Below are positions 7,849-16,812 of a stretch of DNA of 64,000 nt, piece by piece. Numbering within the stretch: position 1 is the stretch's first letter; each line of letters begins with the position of its first letter. The DNA is from Solobacterium sp. Its GTDB lineage: Bacteria; Bacillota_I; Bacilli_A; Erysipelotrichales; Erysipelotrichaceae. The DNA lies in the NCBI GenBank assembly GCA_022486705.1, contig JAKVKC010000004.1, positions 1-64,000 of the forward strand, given 5' to 3'. The notes below the pieces were generated by a model. It saw nothing but the letters and a program-made list of their open reading frames with translations, ran no database searches and was not told where the DNA came from. Both the position numbers and the translations under genes were made by a program.

Positions 7849-9099
7849 TTGTCTGCTTATACATTAAATTTAACGCTGCAGAATATCCGTACCATTATTG
7901 TGATGTTTTTGGATATTTTCATTATGTGGCTCATTCTATATTATGCTTTGAAGATCGTGCGCACCAATTCCAGAACGATCCAGATCTTTAAGGGAATTCT
8001 TTTGGTTGTTGTAATCGATGGCCTGGCAAAACTGCTGGGACTGAAGACGCTTCAGTTCTTTACGGATATGTTCATCAACTGGGGGTTCTTGGCGGTCATC
8101 ATCATCTTTCAGCCTGAACTGCGTTCCTTATTGGAACGGATCGGCAAAACGAACGTATTCTCGCGTATTACAACCTTGACGGGAAATGAAAGAGAACATC
8201 TGGTCGATCAGATCGTGACAGCAGTGATGCTGCTGAGCAAAGACTCTACAGGTGCTTTGATATCGATTGAGCAGTCTCATTCTTTGGATGATTTTATTTC
8301 GACCGGGACAGCCTTGAATTCTGATGTGACAGCAGAACTGCTGACATCGATCTTTGTCACGTCAACACCTCTGCATGATGGTGCTGTCATCATCCAGGGC
8401 GATAAGATCGCCTGTGCTTCTGCTTATTTTCCGCCGACCAATCTGGAGCTTCCTTCTCGCTATGGCGCAAGACATCGGGCAGCCATCGGTATTTCTGAGA
8501 TCACGGATGCTGTAACGATCGTTGTTTCGGAAGAGACAGGAACGGTGTCGATTACAGAGAGCGGCAAGATCTTTGTTATGAAGGGACGCAAGGAGCTCAG
8601 AGATTATCTGCTGCGGACGGTCTGCGGTGAAATGACCGAAGCAAAATCCAAGCATCCAAGCAATGAGCCTTTCGAAGAAGAACTGCCGGGAAACAATAGC
8701 AGGAACGAGAAAAAAGAGACCGTGCTCAGCAAGCTTGCATTAAAGAAACAGGTACAGAGCACCGATAAGATCGAGGCAGAGAGCGTTGTCCCAGCCGCGG
8801 AAGATATTGAGCGCATTCATGCGCAGGCAGATCAGGAAGCCAAAGCAGCAGCGATCAAACTGCCGCATAAAAAGGATCGCCCGGAACCAAGCTATCCGGA
8901 ACAGAGCGAACGCATAGCTCCGACCATGGAAGAGAGCAGTCAGAAGATCCAAGCTGAAAATGAAGTAAAGGCAGCAGATGCAGTGAGATCGGGCCGAAGA
9001 ATGACACCGGAAGAAGTCAAGGCGGCACGGGAAGCAGCCCTGAAAAGATATTCTCATACAGATTCCTCCAAAAAAAGAAATGGAGGCGACCAGCAATGA
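7849..9099 (+). CDS. cdaA: membrane diadenylate cyclase CdaA with long C-terminal tail
   Basis: Makes the second messenger c-di-AMP from two ATP. Residues 1-100 hold three membrane helices. Residues about 105-260 form the DAC domain with its two catalytic motifs, DGA at 177-179 and RHR at 208-210. The start is TTG at 7849, fixed by GAAAGGAG 10 bases upstream. The usual CdaA length is about 270 residues; this one is 416, because residues about 264-416 form a charged, Ala/Glu/Lys-rich, probably disordered tail. Gene order cdaA-cdaR-glmM is the standard Bacillota arrangement, coupling c-di-AMP to cell wall supply. cdaR overlaps it by 4 bases. Confidence 0.96.
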   Translation: MSAYTLNLTLQNIRTIIVMFLDIFIMWLILYYALKIVRTNSRTIQIFKGILLVVVIDGLAKLLGLKTLQFFTDMFINWGFLAVIIIFQPELRSLLERIGKTNVFSRITTLTGNEREHLVDQIVTAVMLLSKDSTGALISIEQSHSLDDFISTGTALNSDVTAELLTSIFVTSTPLHDGAVIIQGDKIACASAYFPPTNLELPSRYGARHRAAIGISEITDAVTIVVSEETGTVSITESGKIFVMKGRKELRDYLLRTVCGEMTEAKSKHPSNEPFEEELPGNNSRNEKKETVLSKLALKKQVQSTDKIEAESVVPAAEDIERIHAQADQEAKAAAIKLPHKKDRPEPSYPEQSERIAPTMEESSQKIQAENEVKAADAVRSGRRMTPEEVKAAREAALKRYSHTDSSKKRNGGDQQ

Positions 9100-10526
9100 G
9101 CGAAAAGAAAAAGAAGCCGGATCTTCTGGATCAGGAAGAAAAAGAAGATAAGTCTAAAACGGAATTGGCAAAAAAAATAGCGGAGCAGTCGCAGAAGGCA
9201 GAAGATGCCTATCAGCATCTGGAAGACTGGCTCATTCGGATCATGCGCTGGTTCTCTACTATTTTGGACAAGGTCATCTTCAATTCGAAGCATTCAAAGC
9301 TGATTGCTTTGATCTTGGCTGTCCTGATGTATGCCGTTGTTAACTATGATTCAATGGCTTCGGTCTATACTTCAACTTTGAAATATTCAAAAACAATTGA
9401 AGATGTGCAGGTCAGTGCAAAATACAATTCAGATACCTTTGAGATCTCTGGACTTCCAGCAAGCTGTTCTGTCACAGTGACAGGCGATGCGACCAATGTA
9501 ACAAATGCGGCGGGGACTTCAGATGGTGCTGTTATAGCTGATCTGGATGGTATGACCGAAGGGGAACATACGGTCAAGCTGACAGCGGATGGCTATGGCA
9601 GCAGTGTGACTGCTGTTGTGAATCCTTCGACGGCTGTTGTTACATTAAAGAAAAAGACGACCCAGCAGTTCGATCTGTCCTATGACTTTATCAATTTGGA
9701 CAAAATGGATGATATTTACAGTGCAGGTACACCGACTTTTGAATTTACCAAAGTCAATGTCAGAGCATCAAAAGAAACACTTTCCTCGATTGCCTTTATC
9801 AAGGCATTGATCGATGTCAATGGGCAGACGGCAGACTTTGAGCAGGATGCAAAGCTGATTGCTTATGATGCAAACGGCAGTCCGGTGACGGCCGATATTG
9901 TGCCAAGCACAGTGCACGTCAAAGTGCCGGTCACATCACCGAATAAGACAGTACCGATCCGGGTATTGGTCAATGGTACGGTCCCGGATGGCAAGGCAAT
10001 TGAATCCATTACAATGGATCAGCAGTCTGTAACGATCTATGGCAGTGAGACAGTATTGGCAGGCATTGACAATGTTACGGTCACTTTGGATGCGACGGCT
10101 TTGACAAAGGACTCCTCGGTCATTCGGCCGATCGTTCTTCCTTCTGGCGTCGGCAGTTCATCGGTATCGCAGGTCACTATGGCTGTCACCTTGGGCAATG
10201 GGGTCACCAAAACGATTTCCGGTGTATCTATCCATTATGTCAACAACACAAATAACTATAAGGCTACACAGCCTGACAATAAGACATCGACAAGTGTTGA
10301 CGTCTTTGGAACACAGACAAATGTTGATAAAGTGACGGCATCCAGTATCAACGTGTATATTGATATGAGCAAGGCGCAGCCAGGCCGGCAGACATTCAAT
10401 CTGAATGTAGAGCAGCCCTCCGATGGTCTTGTAAAGTATTCATTGAAGGAGTCCACCTATGAAATGGATGTCCTGGGAGAAACAAATGATGGCAGCAGTG
10501 AAGGAGAAAGTGTAAACAATGGGTAG
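9096..10526 (+). CDS. cdaR: CdaA regulator CdaR, YbbR-repeat protein
   Basis: A 476-residue single-pass membrane protein. Residues 1-65 are a charged cytosolic segment, longer than usual. A membrane helix follows at about 69-85 (LIALILAVLMYAVVNYDS). The rest is extracytoplasmic, with beta-rich YbbR-like repeats (blocks such as KYSKTIEDVQV, KKTTQQFDLSYDF, NKTVPIRVLVNG). In Bacillota CdaR binds CdaA and tunes c-di-AMP synthesis. The ATG overlaps the cdaA stop (ATGA) and its 3' end overlaps glmM by 8 bases, so the three proteins are translationally coupled. Confidence 0.93.
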   Translation: MSEKKKKPDLLDQEEKEDKSKTELAKKIAEQSQKAEDAYQHLEDWLIRIMRWFSTILDKVIFNSKHSKLIALILAVLMYAVVNYDSMASVYTSTLKYSKTIEDVQVSAKYNSDTFEISGLPASCSVTVTGDATNVTNAAGTSDGAVIADLDGMTEGEHTVKLTADGYGSSVTAVVNPSTAVVTLKKKTTQQFDLSYDFINLDKMDDIYSAGTPTFEFTKVNVRASKETLSSIAFIKALIDVNGQTADFEQDAKLIAYDANGSPVTADIVPSTVHVKVPVTSPNKTVPIRVLVNGTVPDGKAIESITMDQQSVTIYGSETVLAGIDNVTVTLDATALTKDSSVIRPIVLPSGVGSSSVSQVTMAVTLGNGVTKTISGVSIHYVNNTNNYKATQPDNKTSTSVDVFGTQTNVDKVTASSINVYIDMSKAQPGRQTFNLNVEQPSDGLVKYSLKESTYEMDVLGETNDGSSEGESVNNG

Positions 10527-11862
10527 ATATTTTGGTACGGATGGGATCCGCGGAAAAGCAAATGATGGACTGAGCGCAGAGCGCGCCTTTCAGGTAGGAA
10601 GATACTTGGGATATTATTACAGCAGACAGGGAAAGCAGAAGATCATTATCGGCAAGGATACGCGTCTTTCTTCTGACATGCTGGAATGTGCATTGGCGGC
10701 TGGCATATCAGCGGAGGGATGCGATGCGTATCTCGCTGGATACTGCCCAACACCGATGATCTGCTATCTGACCGTGCATGAAGACTTTGCGGTCGGGGCA
10801 ATGATCAGTGCATCGCACAATCCTTTCTATGACAACGGCATTAAGATCTTTTCCAAAGAAGGCGTAAAGCTGCAGGGAGAGGTCGAAGGTCTGATCGAGG
10901 ATTATATTGACGGCCGAGAGAACATTTCTTTTGCGACCGGCGAGAAGATCGGCAAAGTGATCCGCTATGATGAAGGCATTGAACATTATTTGGACTGGAT
11001 TGTCAAAGAATTCCCTATTGATCTGAAAGGCATGCATATTGCGATGGACTGCGCCAACGGTTCTTCTTCCTTTACGGCAGAAAGAGCATTGAAGAGATTG
11101 GGTGCAGAAGTGACGGTGAAGGATAATGCGCCGACCGGTGTGAATATCAATCTGGACTGCGGTTCAACGCATCCAGGTGCTTTTATTTCCTTTATGAAGG
11201 AACATCAGGGACAGTATGACCTTGGTCTGACCTTCGATGGCGATGCGGATCGGCAGATCATGATCGCACCGAACGGCGATGAGATCAATGGTGATTTCAT
11301 GCTTTATATCTGCGGCAGATACTATCGTGATAAAGGCACTTTGACCGGCAATACGATCGTTACGACCGTCATGGCCAATCTCGGACTTTGGAAAGCCATG
11401 GAAAGAGAAGGGATCAATGTTGAAAAGACGGCCGTCGGTGATAAGTATGTCTATGATATGATGTGCCGCAAAGGATATATTGTCGGCGGAGAACAGAGCG
11501 GACATATTATCTTCAAGCATCACGAAACGACCGGAGATGGGCTTGTTACAGCTTTGGCCATGCTGAAGATCATGAAGGATACTGGCAGAACGGCATTGGA
11601 ACTGATGGCAGGTCTGCGCATCTATCCGCAGCTGCTGATCAATGTCAAAGTCACCGATAAATCAAAAGTCATGGATGATCCGGAAGTACTGAAAGCCATA
11701 GATGAAGTCAATGCGGAATTGAATGGAAACGGCCGGATCCTGGTCAGGCCAAGCGGCACAGAACCTCTGCTGAGAGTCATGGCAGAAGCTGAAACCGATG
11801 AGATCTGCCAGCGTGTTGTAGGCAAAGTTGCAGATATCATCAAGCGCAAGTACGGCGCATAA
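10519..11862 (+). CDS. glmM: phosphoglucosamine mutase
   Basis: Converts GlcN-6-P to GlcN-1-P for UDP-GlcNAc and peptidoglycan synthesis. The 447-residue length is typical. All alpha-D-phosphohexomutase signatures are present: FGTDGIRGKAN at the N-terminus, the phosphoserine loop ISASHNP at about residue 98, the Mg-binding loop TFDGDADR near 238, and the phosphate-binding RPSGTEPLLRVM near 409. It starts inside the cdaR end. CdaA and GlmM are known to interact in other Bacillota, which fits this order. Confidence 0.98.
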   Translation: MGRYFGTDGIRGKANDGLSAERAFQVGRYLGYYYSRQGKQKIIIGKDTRLSSDMLECALAAGISAEGCDAYLAGYCPTPMICYLTVHEDFAVGAMISASHNPFYDNGIKIFSKEGVKLQGEVEGLIEDYIDGRENISFATGEKIGKVIRYDEGIEHYLDWIVKEFPIDLKGMHIAMDCANGSSSFTAERALKRLGAEVTVKDNAPTGVNINLDCGSTHPGAFISFMKEHQGQYDLGLTFDGDADRQIMIAPNGDEINGDFMLYICGRYYRDKGTLTGNTIVTTVMANLGLWKAMEREGINVEKTAVGDKYVYDMMCRKGYIVGGEQSGHIIFKHHETTGDGLVTALAMLKIMKDTGRTALELMAGLRIYPQLLINVKVTDKSKVMDDPEVLKAIDEVNAELNGNGRILVRPSGTEPLLRVMAEAETDEICQRVVGKVADIIKRKYGA

Positions 11863-11935
11863 GAATAGAAACAGCATTGTATAGGGGCAATGTTTCATAT
11901 CACTGTTCTGTGATATGATCAAGCAAGGTGAACAA

Positions 11936-12595
11936 ATGAAAAAAGTGATTGTAATTGTTGAAGATGAAAAAGATCTCAATGAATTGGTCAAGCGATATTT
12001 GGAAAAAGAAGGATATGAAGTACGTTCTTATCTGACTTTTGATGAGGCCAGTCCGCATACAGCGGATGATGATGTCCATCTTTGGATCCTGGATATCATG
12101 CTGGGGGATAAGAGCGGCTTTGATCTGATCGAGGAGATCCGTACGCATGATCATGACGTACCGGTGATCTTTATGAGCGCAAGAGATAAGGAATTTGACC
12201 GTGTCATCGGTCTGGAAAAGGGCTCGGATGACTATATTACAAAGCCATTCTCACCGAAAGAATTGGTGCTGCGGGTCAATAATCTGATCCGCCGTGTATA
12301 CAAAGAAGATGAACCGAAGATCTTTGTAAATGGCTATGAGATCGATGAGGCAAAAAGGGTCGTTTCGGAAGGCAGCGAAATGATCGATCTGACGACCAAA
12401 GAATTTGATCTGCTGATGCTGTTTGTCAACAATCGCGGCACCGCTTTTCCACGGGAACAGATCCTTTCGCAGATCTGGGAAGAGAATTATTACGGCTCTG
12501 ACCGGGTCGTGGATGATACGCTCCGCAGACTGCGCAAGAAGATGCCGAATCTTGCCATCCATACGATCTATGGTTTTGGCTATCGGCTCGGCTGA
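11936..12595 (+). CDS. OmpR/PhoB-family response regulator
   Basis: A 219-residue two-component regulator. The receiver domain shows the acidic pair (VEDEKD, residues 7-12), the phospho-acceptor Asp in LDIMLGDKSGFDL, the Ser of MSARD, and the Lys in DYITKPFSPKEL. The winged-helix DNA-binding domain follows linker residue ~125, with DLTTKEFDLLMLF and the recognition end RVVDDTLRRLRKK and IYGFGYRL. The start at 11936 follows AAGGTGA; an extended -10 TGTGATATGAT lies just upstream at about 11910. It is followed 3 bases later by its kinase. The signal sensed is unknown. Confidence 0.95.
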   Translation: MKKVIVIVEDEKDLNELVKRYLEKEGYEVRSYLTFDEASPHTADDDVHLWILDIMLGDKSGFDLIEEIRTHDHDVPVIFMSARDKEFDRVIGLEKGSDDYITKPFSPKELVLRVNNLIRRVYKEDEPKIFVNGYEIDEAKRVVSEGSEMIDLTTKEFDLLMLFVNNRGTAFPREQILSQIWEENYYGSDRVVDDTLRRLRKKMPNLAIHTIYGFGYRLG

Positions 12596-12598
12596 GGT

Positions 12599-13996
12599 AT
12601 GAAAAGAATACGCATGTGGCTGCGGGAGCTTTCGCTTTCACAGCAGCTTCTGACAATTATATTTCTCTTTATTTCTGTATTTGCAGGGTTTATTTTTGTG
12701 TTCCTTGCCCCGGCTGTACAGAATTTTTCGGAGACAGAGATGTATCGGCTTCTGCATAACTCGCAGGAAAGCATCATTTCCTATATGAAGAATAATCCAA
12801 GTGAACTGCCGGACCTTGGCTACAATGAAAACGACAGTATCAATGAAATCGTATATGATCCAGCCTCTTCTTCGTTTTCTGTACTGAATCATACGGTCAT
12901 TCCATCGGAGCTTTCCGAGGCCATGATCGCCAATACGCAGGCGAGAATCCCAGGTACGCAGGACTATTCTTTTGTTACAAGCCAAGTTGACAGCACGACT
13001 GGGGAAACCGTGAAGTATCTGTATTCTATGACAGAATTGGATGACGGCAGATTTCTGATCTCGGTGATGGGCGATACGTATCGGCAGCAGTTCTCGAAAT
13101 CATTGATGAATGGCGTGGTGATGATCAATGTACTGTTCGTCAGTGCATTGTTCGTTCTCCTGATGCTTTGGGTAGGAACTCTGATCATTCCTTTGAACCA
13201 GATCAAGTCCTATATCCAGAAGATCCGCAATGATGAGCCGGCAACCCTTAAGGTCAAGCGCAATGATGAGATCGGCGAAGTCGCAGATGCATTGGTGGAT
13301 ATGGAAACTGAACTGTCGCAGGAACAGCGTGAGAAGCAGGAGATGATACAGAATATCTCGCATGATCTGAAGACGCCGATTGCGACGATCAAGAGCTATT
13401 CAGAAGCGATCAAAGATGGTGTATATCCGTATGAGACATTGGAGAAATCTGTCGATGTGATCATTGAACATGCGGATCGTCTGGAGAAAAAAGTAAAGTC
13501 CCTGATCATGCTGAATAAGATGGATTATCTGGAAGATCAGGCTCCGGCAGGTGAGAATCTGGCAATGAATCCGGTCATTGATAAAGTGCTTCTTTCTTTA
13601 AAAGTCATCCGTCCGGAGATCGAGTTTGAAAGAGATACGGATGAGGATGTCTATTTCCACGGGGAAGAAGATCCATGGCGCATTACGATCGAAAATCTGA
13701 TCGACAATGCACTGCGCTATGCAAAATCCAAGATCACGATCGTTCTGCATCAGGATGAGCTGAAAGTCATCAATGACGGCAAGCTGATTGATGAAGACCG
13801 TCTGAGCAGTCTGTTCCATCCTTATGAAAAGGGGACAGATGGACAGTTCGGTCTGGGCCTTTCCATTGTTTATAAAGTGTGTCAGGTCTATGGCTACCGT
13901 GTGCAGGCAGAAAATCTGACCGAGGGAGTCTGTTTCCATATCTGGAAGGATGGGAAGCACAGACGCAATAAGCGCAGAGTACGAAAAGAGGCTTAA
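12599..13996 (+). CDS. sensor histidine kinase
   Basis: A 465-residue membrane kinase, partner of the preceding regulator. It has a membrane segment at about residues 16-38, an extracellular sensor of roughly 130 residues, a second membrane segment near 170-195, then HAMP. The phosphorylated His lies in NISHDLKTPIATIKSYSEA. The ATPase domain shows the N box NLIDNALRYAKS and the G box GQFGLGLSIVYKV. The order resembles CssS/HssS-type kinases that monitor the envelope, but ligand prediction is not safe. The stop codon lies inside the terminator hairpin that follows. Confidence 0.94.
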   Translation: MKRIRMWLRELSLSQQLLTIIFLFISVFAGFIFVFLAPAVQNFSETEMYRLLHNSQESIISYMKNNPSELPDLGYNENDSINEIVYDPASSSFSVLNHTVIPSELSEAMIANTQARIPGTQDYSFVTSQVDSTTGETVKYLYSMTELDDGRFLISVMGDTYRQQFSKSLMNGVVMINVLFVSALFVLLMLWVGTLIIPLNQIKSYIQKIRNDEPATLKVKRNDEIGEVADALVDMETELSQEQREKQEMIQNISHDLKTPIATIKSYSEAIKDGVYPYETLEKSVDVIIEHADRLEKKVKSLIMLNKMDYLEDQAPAGENLAMNPVIDKVLLSLKVIRPEIEFERDTDEDVYFHGEEDPWRITIENLIDNALRYAKSKITIVLHQDELKVINDGKLIDEDRLSSLFHPYEKGTDGQFGLGLSIVYKVCQVYGYRVQAENLTEGVCFHIWKDGKHRRNKRRVRKEA

Positions 13997-14012
13997 CGAT
14001 ACCCTCTTTTTC
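13981..14012 (+). terminator. terminator overlapping the kinase stop codon
   Basis: ACGAAAAGAGG pairs with CCTCTTTTTCGT around a 10-base loop, with T residues in the descending arm. It separates the two-component genes from the hydrolase gene. Confidence 0.8.
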
Positions 14013-14021
14013 GTATACAAT
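13993..14021 (+). promoter_or_regulatory. promoter for the hydrolase-MurF pair, predicted leaderless
   Basis: -35 TTAACG (13993-13998), 17-base spacer, -10 TACAAT (14016-14021). A start of transcription about 7 bases later would fall at or within 3 bases of the ATG at 14031. No ribosome binding site precedes that ATG. Confidence 0.55.
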
Positions 14022-14030
14022 ATACAGGCT

Positions 14031-14795
14031 ATGACAGAATATAAAGAGATCCACGGGGTAAAAACAGCTTTTGACCAAGAAGGAAGCGGCAGAGATATGA
14101 TCCTGCTTCATGGCTGGGGGCAGAATAAAGAAATGATGAAACTGATCTTTGATCATTTCAAAGATCGTTTTCATGTATGGTCCTTGGACTTTCCTGGCTT
14201 TGGCGAATCGCAGGATCCAAATGAGCCATGGGGCGTGACAGACTATGAAGCATTTCTCAGCGATTTTATTGCATGCAATCATATCCAGGATCCGATCCTG
14301 ATCGGCCACAGCTTTGGCTGCCGAGTTGCAATACGATATGCAGCTGATCATCCGGAGAATGTTTATAAAATGTGCCTGACTGGTGCAGCGGGCATCCGTC
14401 CGAAACATGATATGGAATGGCAGCTGAAGACAAAGGCATATAAAGCTGGAAAATGGTTCCTGAAAAAAACAGGCCAGAAAGAAAAACTGACAGAAATGCA
14501 GAAGAATGCCGGAAGTGAAGATTATCGCAATGCCAAGGGCGTGATGAAAGAAACGTTCGTGAAGGTTGTCAATGATGATGTGACACCGGTCTTAAAAGAT
14601 GTTAAGTGCTCTGTTCTGCTTGTGTGGGGAGATCAGGATACAGCTGCACCTCTATGGATGGGGCAGATGATGGAAAAAGAAATGCCGGATGCTGGTCTTG
14701 CTTTATTTGCAGGCGATGATCATTGGGCATATTGGCATCAGCCGCAGCGCTTCAATGCGGTCCTGGATATATTCTTAAAAGGAGATTGGGCATGA
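14031..14795 (+). CDS. alpha/beta-hydrolase
   Basis: A 254-residue alpha/beta-hydrolase of the esterase/lipase type. Seen: oxyanion-hole region LLHGWGQN at about residue 24, nucleophile elbow GHSFG near 90, Asp in VWGDQDTAAP near 205, and catalytic His in GDDHWAYWH near 228. The start at 14031 is chosen because the N-terminus (MTEYKEIHG) then fits the family and a promoter ends just before it; an in-frame ATG at 13950 lies within the kinase gene. It overlaps the MurF gene by 4 bases (ATGA), suggesting a role near cell wall synthesis, but the substrate is unknown. Confidence 0.87.
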   Translation: MTEYKEIHGVKTAFDQEGSGRDMILLHGWGQNKEMMKLIFDHFKDRFHVWSLDFPGFGESQDPNEPWGVTDYEAFLSDFIACNHIQDPILIGHSFGCRVAIRYAADHPENVYKMCLTGAAGIRPKHDMEWQLKTKAYKAGKWFLKKTGQKEKLTEMQKNAGSEDYRNAKGVMKETFVKVVNDDVTPVLKDVKCSVLLVWGDQDTAAPLWMGQMMEKEMPDAGLALFAGDDHWAYWHQPQRFNAVLDIFLKGDWA

Positions 14796-16372
14796 ACACA
14801 GCTTTGAACTGGAGTATTGTAATTCTGATGTGTGCAGGTGCTTTGATCCCTTCAAAGCGCGCTCTGCACATGTTCCAGCAGAATCGATATGAACTTGGCA
14901 GATATACAGAATGGATCCATGACAATGGCAGGCGGATTGCTTCACAGAACATACTGAATGTTCTGCTGATGCTGATTGTTTTTATCGGCGGCTTTTTACT
15001 GCCGCAGACCGGTGGTCAGGTCTTGGCGTGCATTGCACTGCTTCTGTTCCTGTTCATGATGATGAAGTCAGAAAAGAAGCAGAACTATATTAAGCCTTTG
15101 GTCTATACTGGCAGAGTCAAAAGACAGATCGTTGTACTCAGTGTTCTGTTCGCTGTCTGGGCTGCTGCCTTGATCTTCTGTGAAGACCTGATCTCATTGT
15201 CTTTCTTCGGGGCATTCTTAATGCCATGGCTGCTGATCTATCTGGTAGGTGCAGTCACTTCTCCGATTGAAGCAGCAGTGCGTCAATCTTATATCAATGA
15301 TGCGAAAAAGATCTTGGCAGAACATACAGATCTTGTAAAGATCGGCATTACAGGTTCTTTCGGCAAGACAACAACAAAAAATATTATGCAGGCGATGCTG
15401 TCAGAACAGTTCAATTCGCTGATGACGCCTGCTTCCTACAATACACCGATGGGCATTACCCGGACGATCCGCGAAATGCTCAAGCCGATCCATCAGATAT
15501 TTGTCTGTGAAATGGGTGCGGATCATGTCGGCGATATAACGGAACTGATGGAATTTGTTCATCCTTCCATCGGCGTTGTGACTTCCATCGGCCCGCAGCA
15601 TCTGAATACCTTTGGATCGCAGGAAAATATCACCAAAGAAAAGATGCAGATGATTGAAATGCTGCCAAAGGATGGTTTCGGCGTACTGAACTATGACAAT
15701 GAATTCATTCGCTCTTGGCAGGTGAAGAATCCGATCGAGATTGTTACATACGGTGTCAGAAATCAGGATGCGGACTATCATGCAGAAGAGATTGCATACA
15801 CGCAATCCGGTTCCTCTTTTACGGCGGTCCATAAAGAAGAGCGGATCAGGATTGAGACAAAGCTACTGGGCGAACTGAATATTCTGAATATTCTCTCGGC
15901 CATTGCAGTTGCCCGGCATTTAGGCGTTTCCTGGACGGTGATCCAGAATGCTGCAAAACAGATGAAACAGGTAGAACATCGCCTGGAGCTGAAGAAGATC
16001 AATGGCTATCGCTTTATAGATGACGCCTTCAATGCAAATCCAACCGGATCTGCCATGGCTTTGGAAGTATTGGCCATGATGCCGCAGACAAGATATATTG
16101 TGACACCGGGCATGATCGATCTCGGTGAAAAACAGGCAGAGATCAACCGGCACTTCGGAACCCTGATGAAAGACAGAGCTGATATGGTCGTATTGGTTGG
16201 AAAGAATCAGACAAAGCCGATCTATGAGGGACTGCAGGCATCAGGATTTGATATGGATCATGTTGCTGTATTGGATACGGAGAAGGAAGCGTTCCTTTAT
16301 ATATGGAAGCATGCAGATCCTGCAGATACGATATTATTGGAAAATGATCTGCCGGATGCCTTCAATCACTGA
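14792..16372 (+). CDS. murF: MurF-type ligase with N-terminal membrane domain
   Basis: Adds D-Ala-D-Ala to UDP-MurNAc-tripeptide, the last cytosolic step of the peptidoglycan pentapeptide. Residues about 1-160 hold four hydrophobic helices that plain MurF enzymes lack. The Mur ligase domain follows: ATP loop GITGSFGKTTTKN at 185-197, then ASYNTPMGITRTIREM, EMGADHVGDI, and the central domain VEHRLELKKINGYRFIDDAFNANP. Family length is usually about 450; this one is 526. AAGGAG precedes the ATG, which overlaps the hydrolase stop. Ddl, which makes its substrate, is encoded at the other end of the window. It could be a second, specialised MurF paralogue. Confidence 0.85.
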   Translation: MNTALNWSIVILMCAGALIPSKRALHMFQQNRYELGRYTEWIHDNGRRIASQNILNVLLMLIVFIGGFLLPQTGGQVLACIALLLFLFMMMKSEKKQNYIKPLVYTGRVKRQIVVLSVLFAVWAAALIFCEDLISLSFFGAFLMPWLLIYLVGAVTSPIEAAVRQSYINDAKKILAEHTDLVKIGITGSFGKTTTKNIMQAMLSEQFNSLMTPASYNTPMGITRTIREMLKPIHQIFVCEMGADHVGDITELMEFVHPSIGVVTSIGPQHLNTFGSQENITKEKMQMIEMLPKDGFGVLNYDNEFIRSWQVKNPIEIVTYGVRNQDADYHAEEIAYTQSGSSFTAVHKEERIRIETKLLGELNILNILSAIAVARHLGVSWTVIQNAAKQMKQVEHRLELKKINGYRFIDDAFNANPTGSAMALEVLAMMPQTRYIVTPGMIDLGEKQAEINRHFGTLMKDRADMVVLVGKNQTKPIYEGLQASGFDMDHVAVLDTEKEAFLYIWKHADPADTILLENDLPDAFNH

Positions 16373-16434
16373 GGCGTACGGCAGAGACAGATGGGGCAGG
16401 GCATCTGCATCATACAAAAATTAGATTTTTTTGG

Positions 16435-16463
16435 TTGCATTCACTAGTTCGCTATGGTATATT
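16435..16463 (+). promoter_or_regulatory. promoter of the tRNA cluster
   Basis: -35 TTGCAT (16435-16440), exactly 17 bases, then TATATT (16458-16463) preceded by TGG as an extended -10. The first tRNA starts 48 bases later. Confidence 0.65.
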
Positions 16464-16511
16464 TAATAAGCGCTGAAAAGCAGATATAAATTATGCGCTT
16501 GGCAGACTATT

Positions 16512-16602
16512 GAGGAAATACTCAAGAGGCCGAAGAGGTGCCCCTGCTAAGGGCATAGGTCGGGAAACCGGCGCGAGGGTTCAAATCCCTCTTTCCTCGC
16601 CA
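16512..16602 (+). tRNA. tRNA-Ser (anticodon GCT)
   Basis: 91-base class II tRNA. Acceptor GAGGAAA/TTTCCTC, anticodon stem TGCCC/GGGCA with loop CTGCTAA (anticodon GCT), long variable arm, T arm GAGGG-TTCAAAT-CCCTC, discriminator G and encoded CCA. Confidence 0.96.
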
Positions 16603-16607
16603 TATGT

Positions 16608-16684
16608 GGTTCTGTGGAGTAGTGGCTTATCTCGTCTCCCTGTCACGGAGAAGATCGCGAGTTCGAACCTCGTCAGAACCGCCA
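16608..16684 (+). tRNA. tRNA-Asp (anticodon GTC)
   Basis: 77-base cloverleaf. Acceptor GGTTCTG/CAGAACC, anticodon stem TCTCC/GGAGA with loop CTGTCAC (anticodon GTC), discriminator G and encoded CCA. Five bases after tRNA-Ser. Confidence 0.97.
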
Positions 16685-16688
16685 TTAT

Positions 16689-16759
16689 GCGAGTGTAGTT
16701 CAATGGTAGAACGCCACCTTGCCAAGGTGGACACGGCAGTTCGATTCTGCTCACTCGCT
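16689..16759 (+). tRNA. tRNA-Gly (anticodon GCC)
   Basis: 71-base cloverleaf. Acceptor GCGAGTG/CACTCGC, anticodon stem CCACC/GGTGG with loop TTGCCAA (anticodon GCC), discriminator T, no encoded CCA. Last of the cluster. Confidence 0.96.
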
Positions 16760-16770
16760 CTGAATGTGAA

Positions 16771-16796
16771 AAAAGGCTTAACAAAGCCTTTTTTTC
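16771..16796 (+). terminator. terminator of the tRNA cluster
   Basis: Stem AAAGGCTT/AAGCCTTT with AACA loop, then a long T run. Confidence 0.92.
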
Positions 16797-16812
16797 TATG
16801 CCAAATTTTGAG

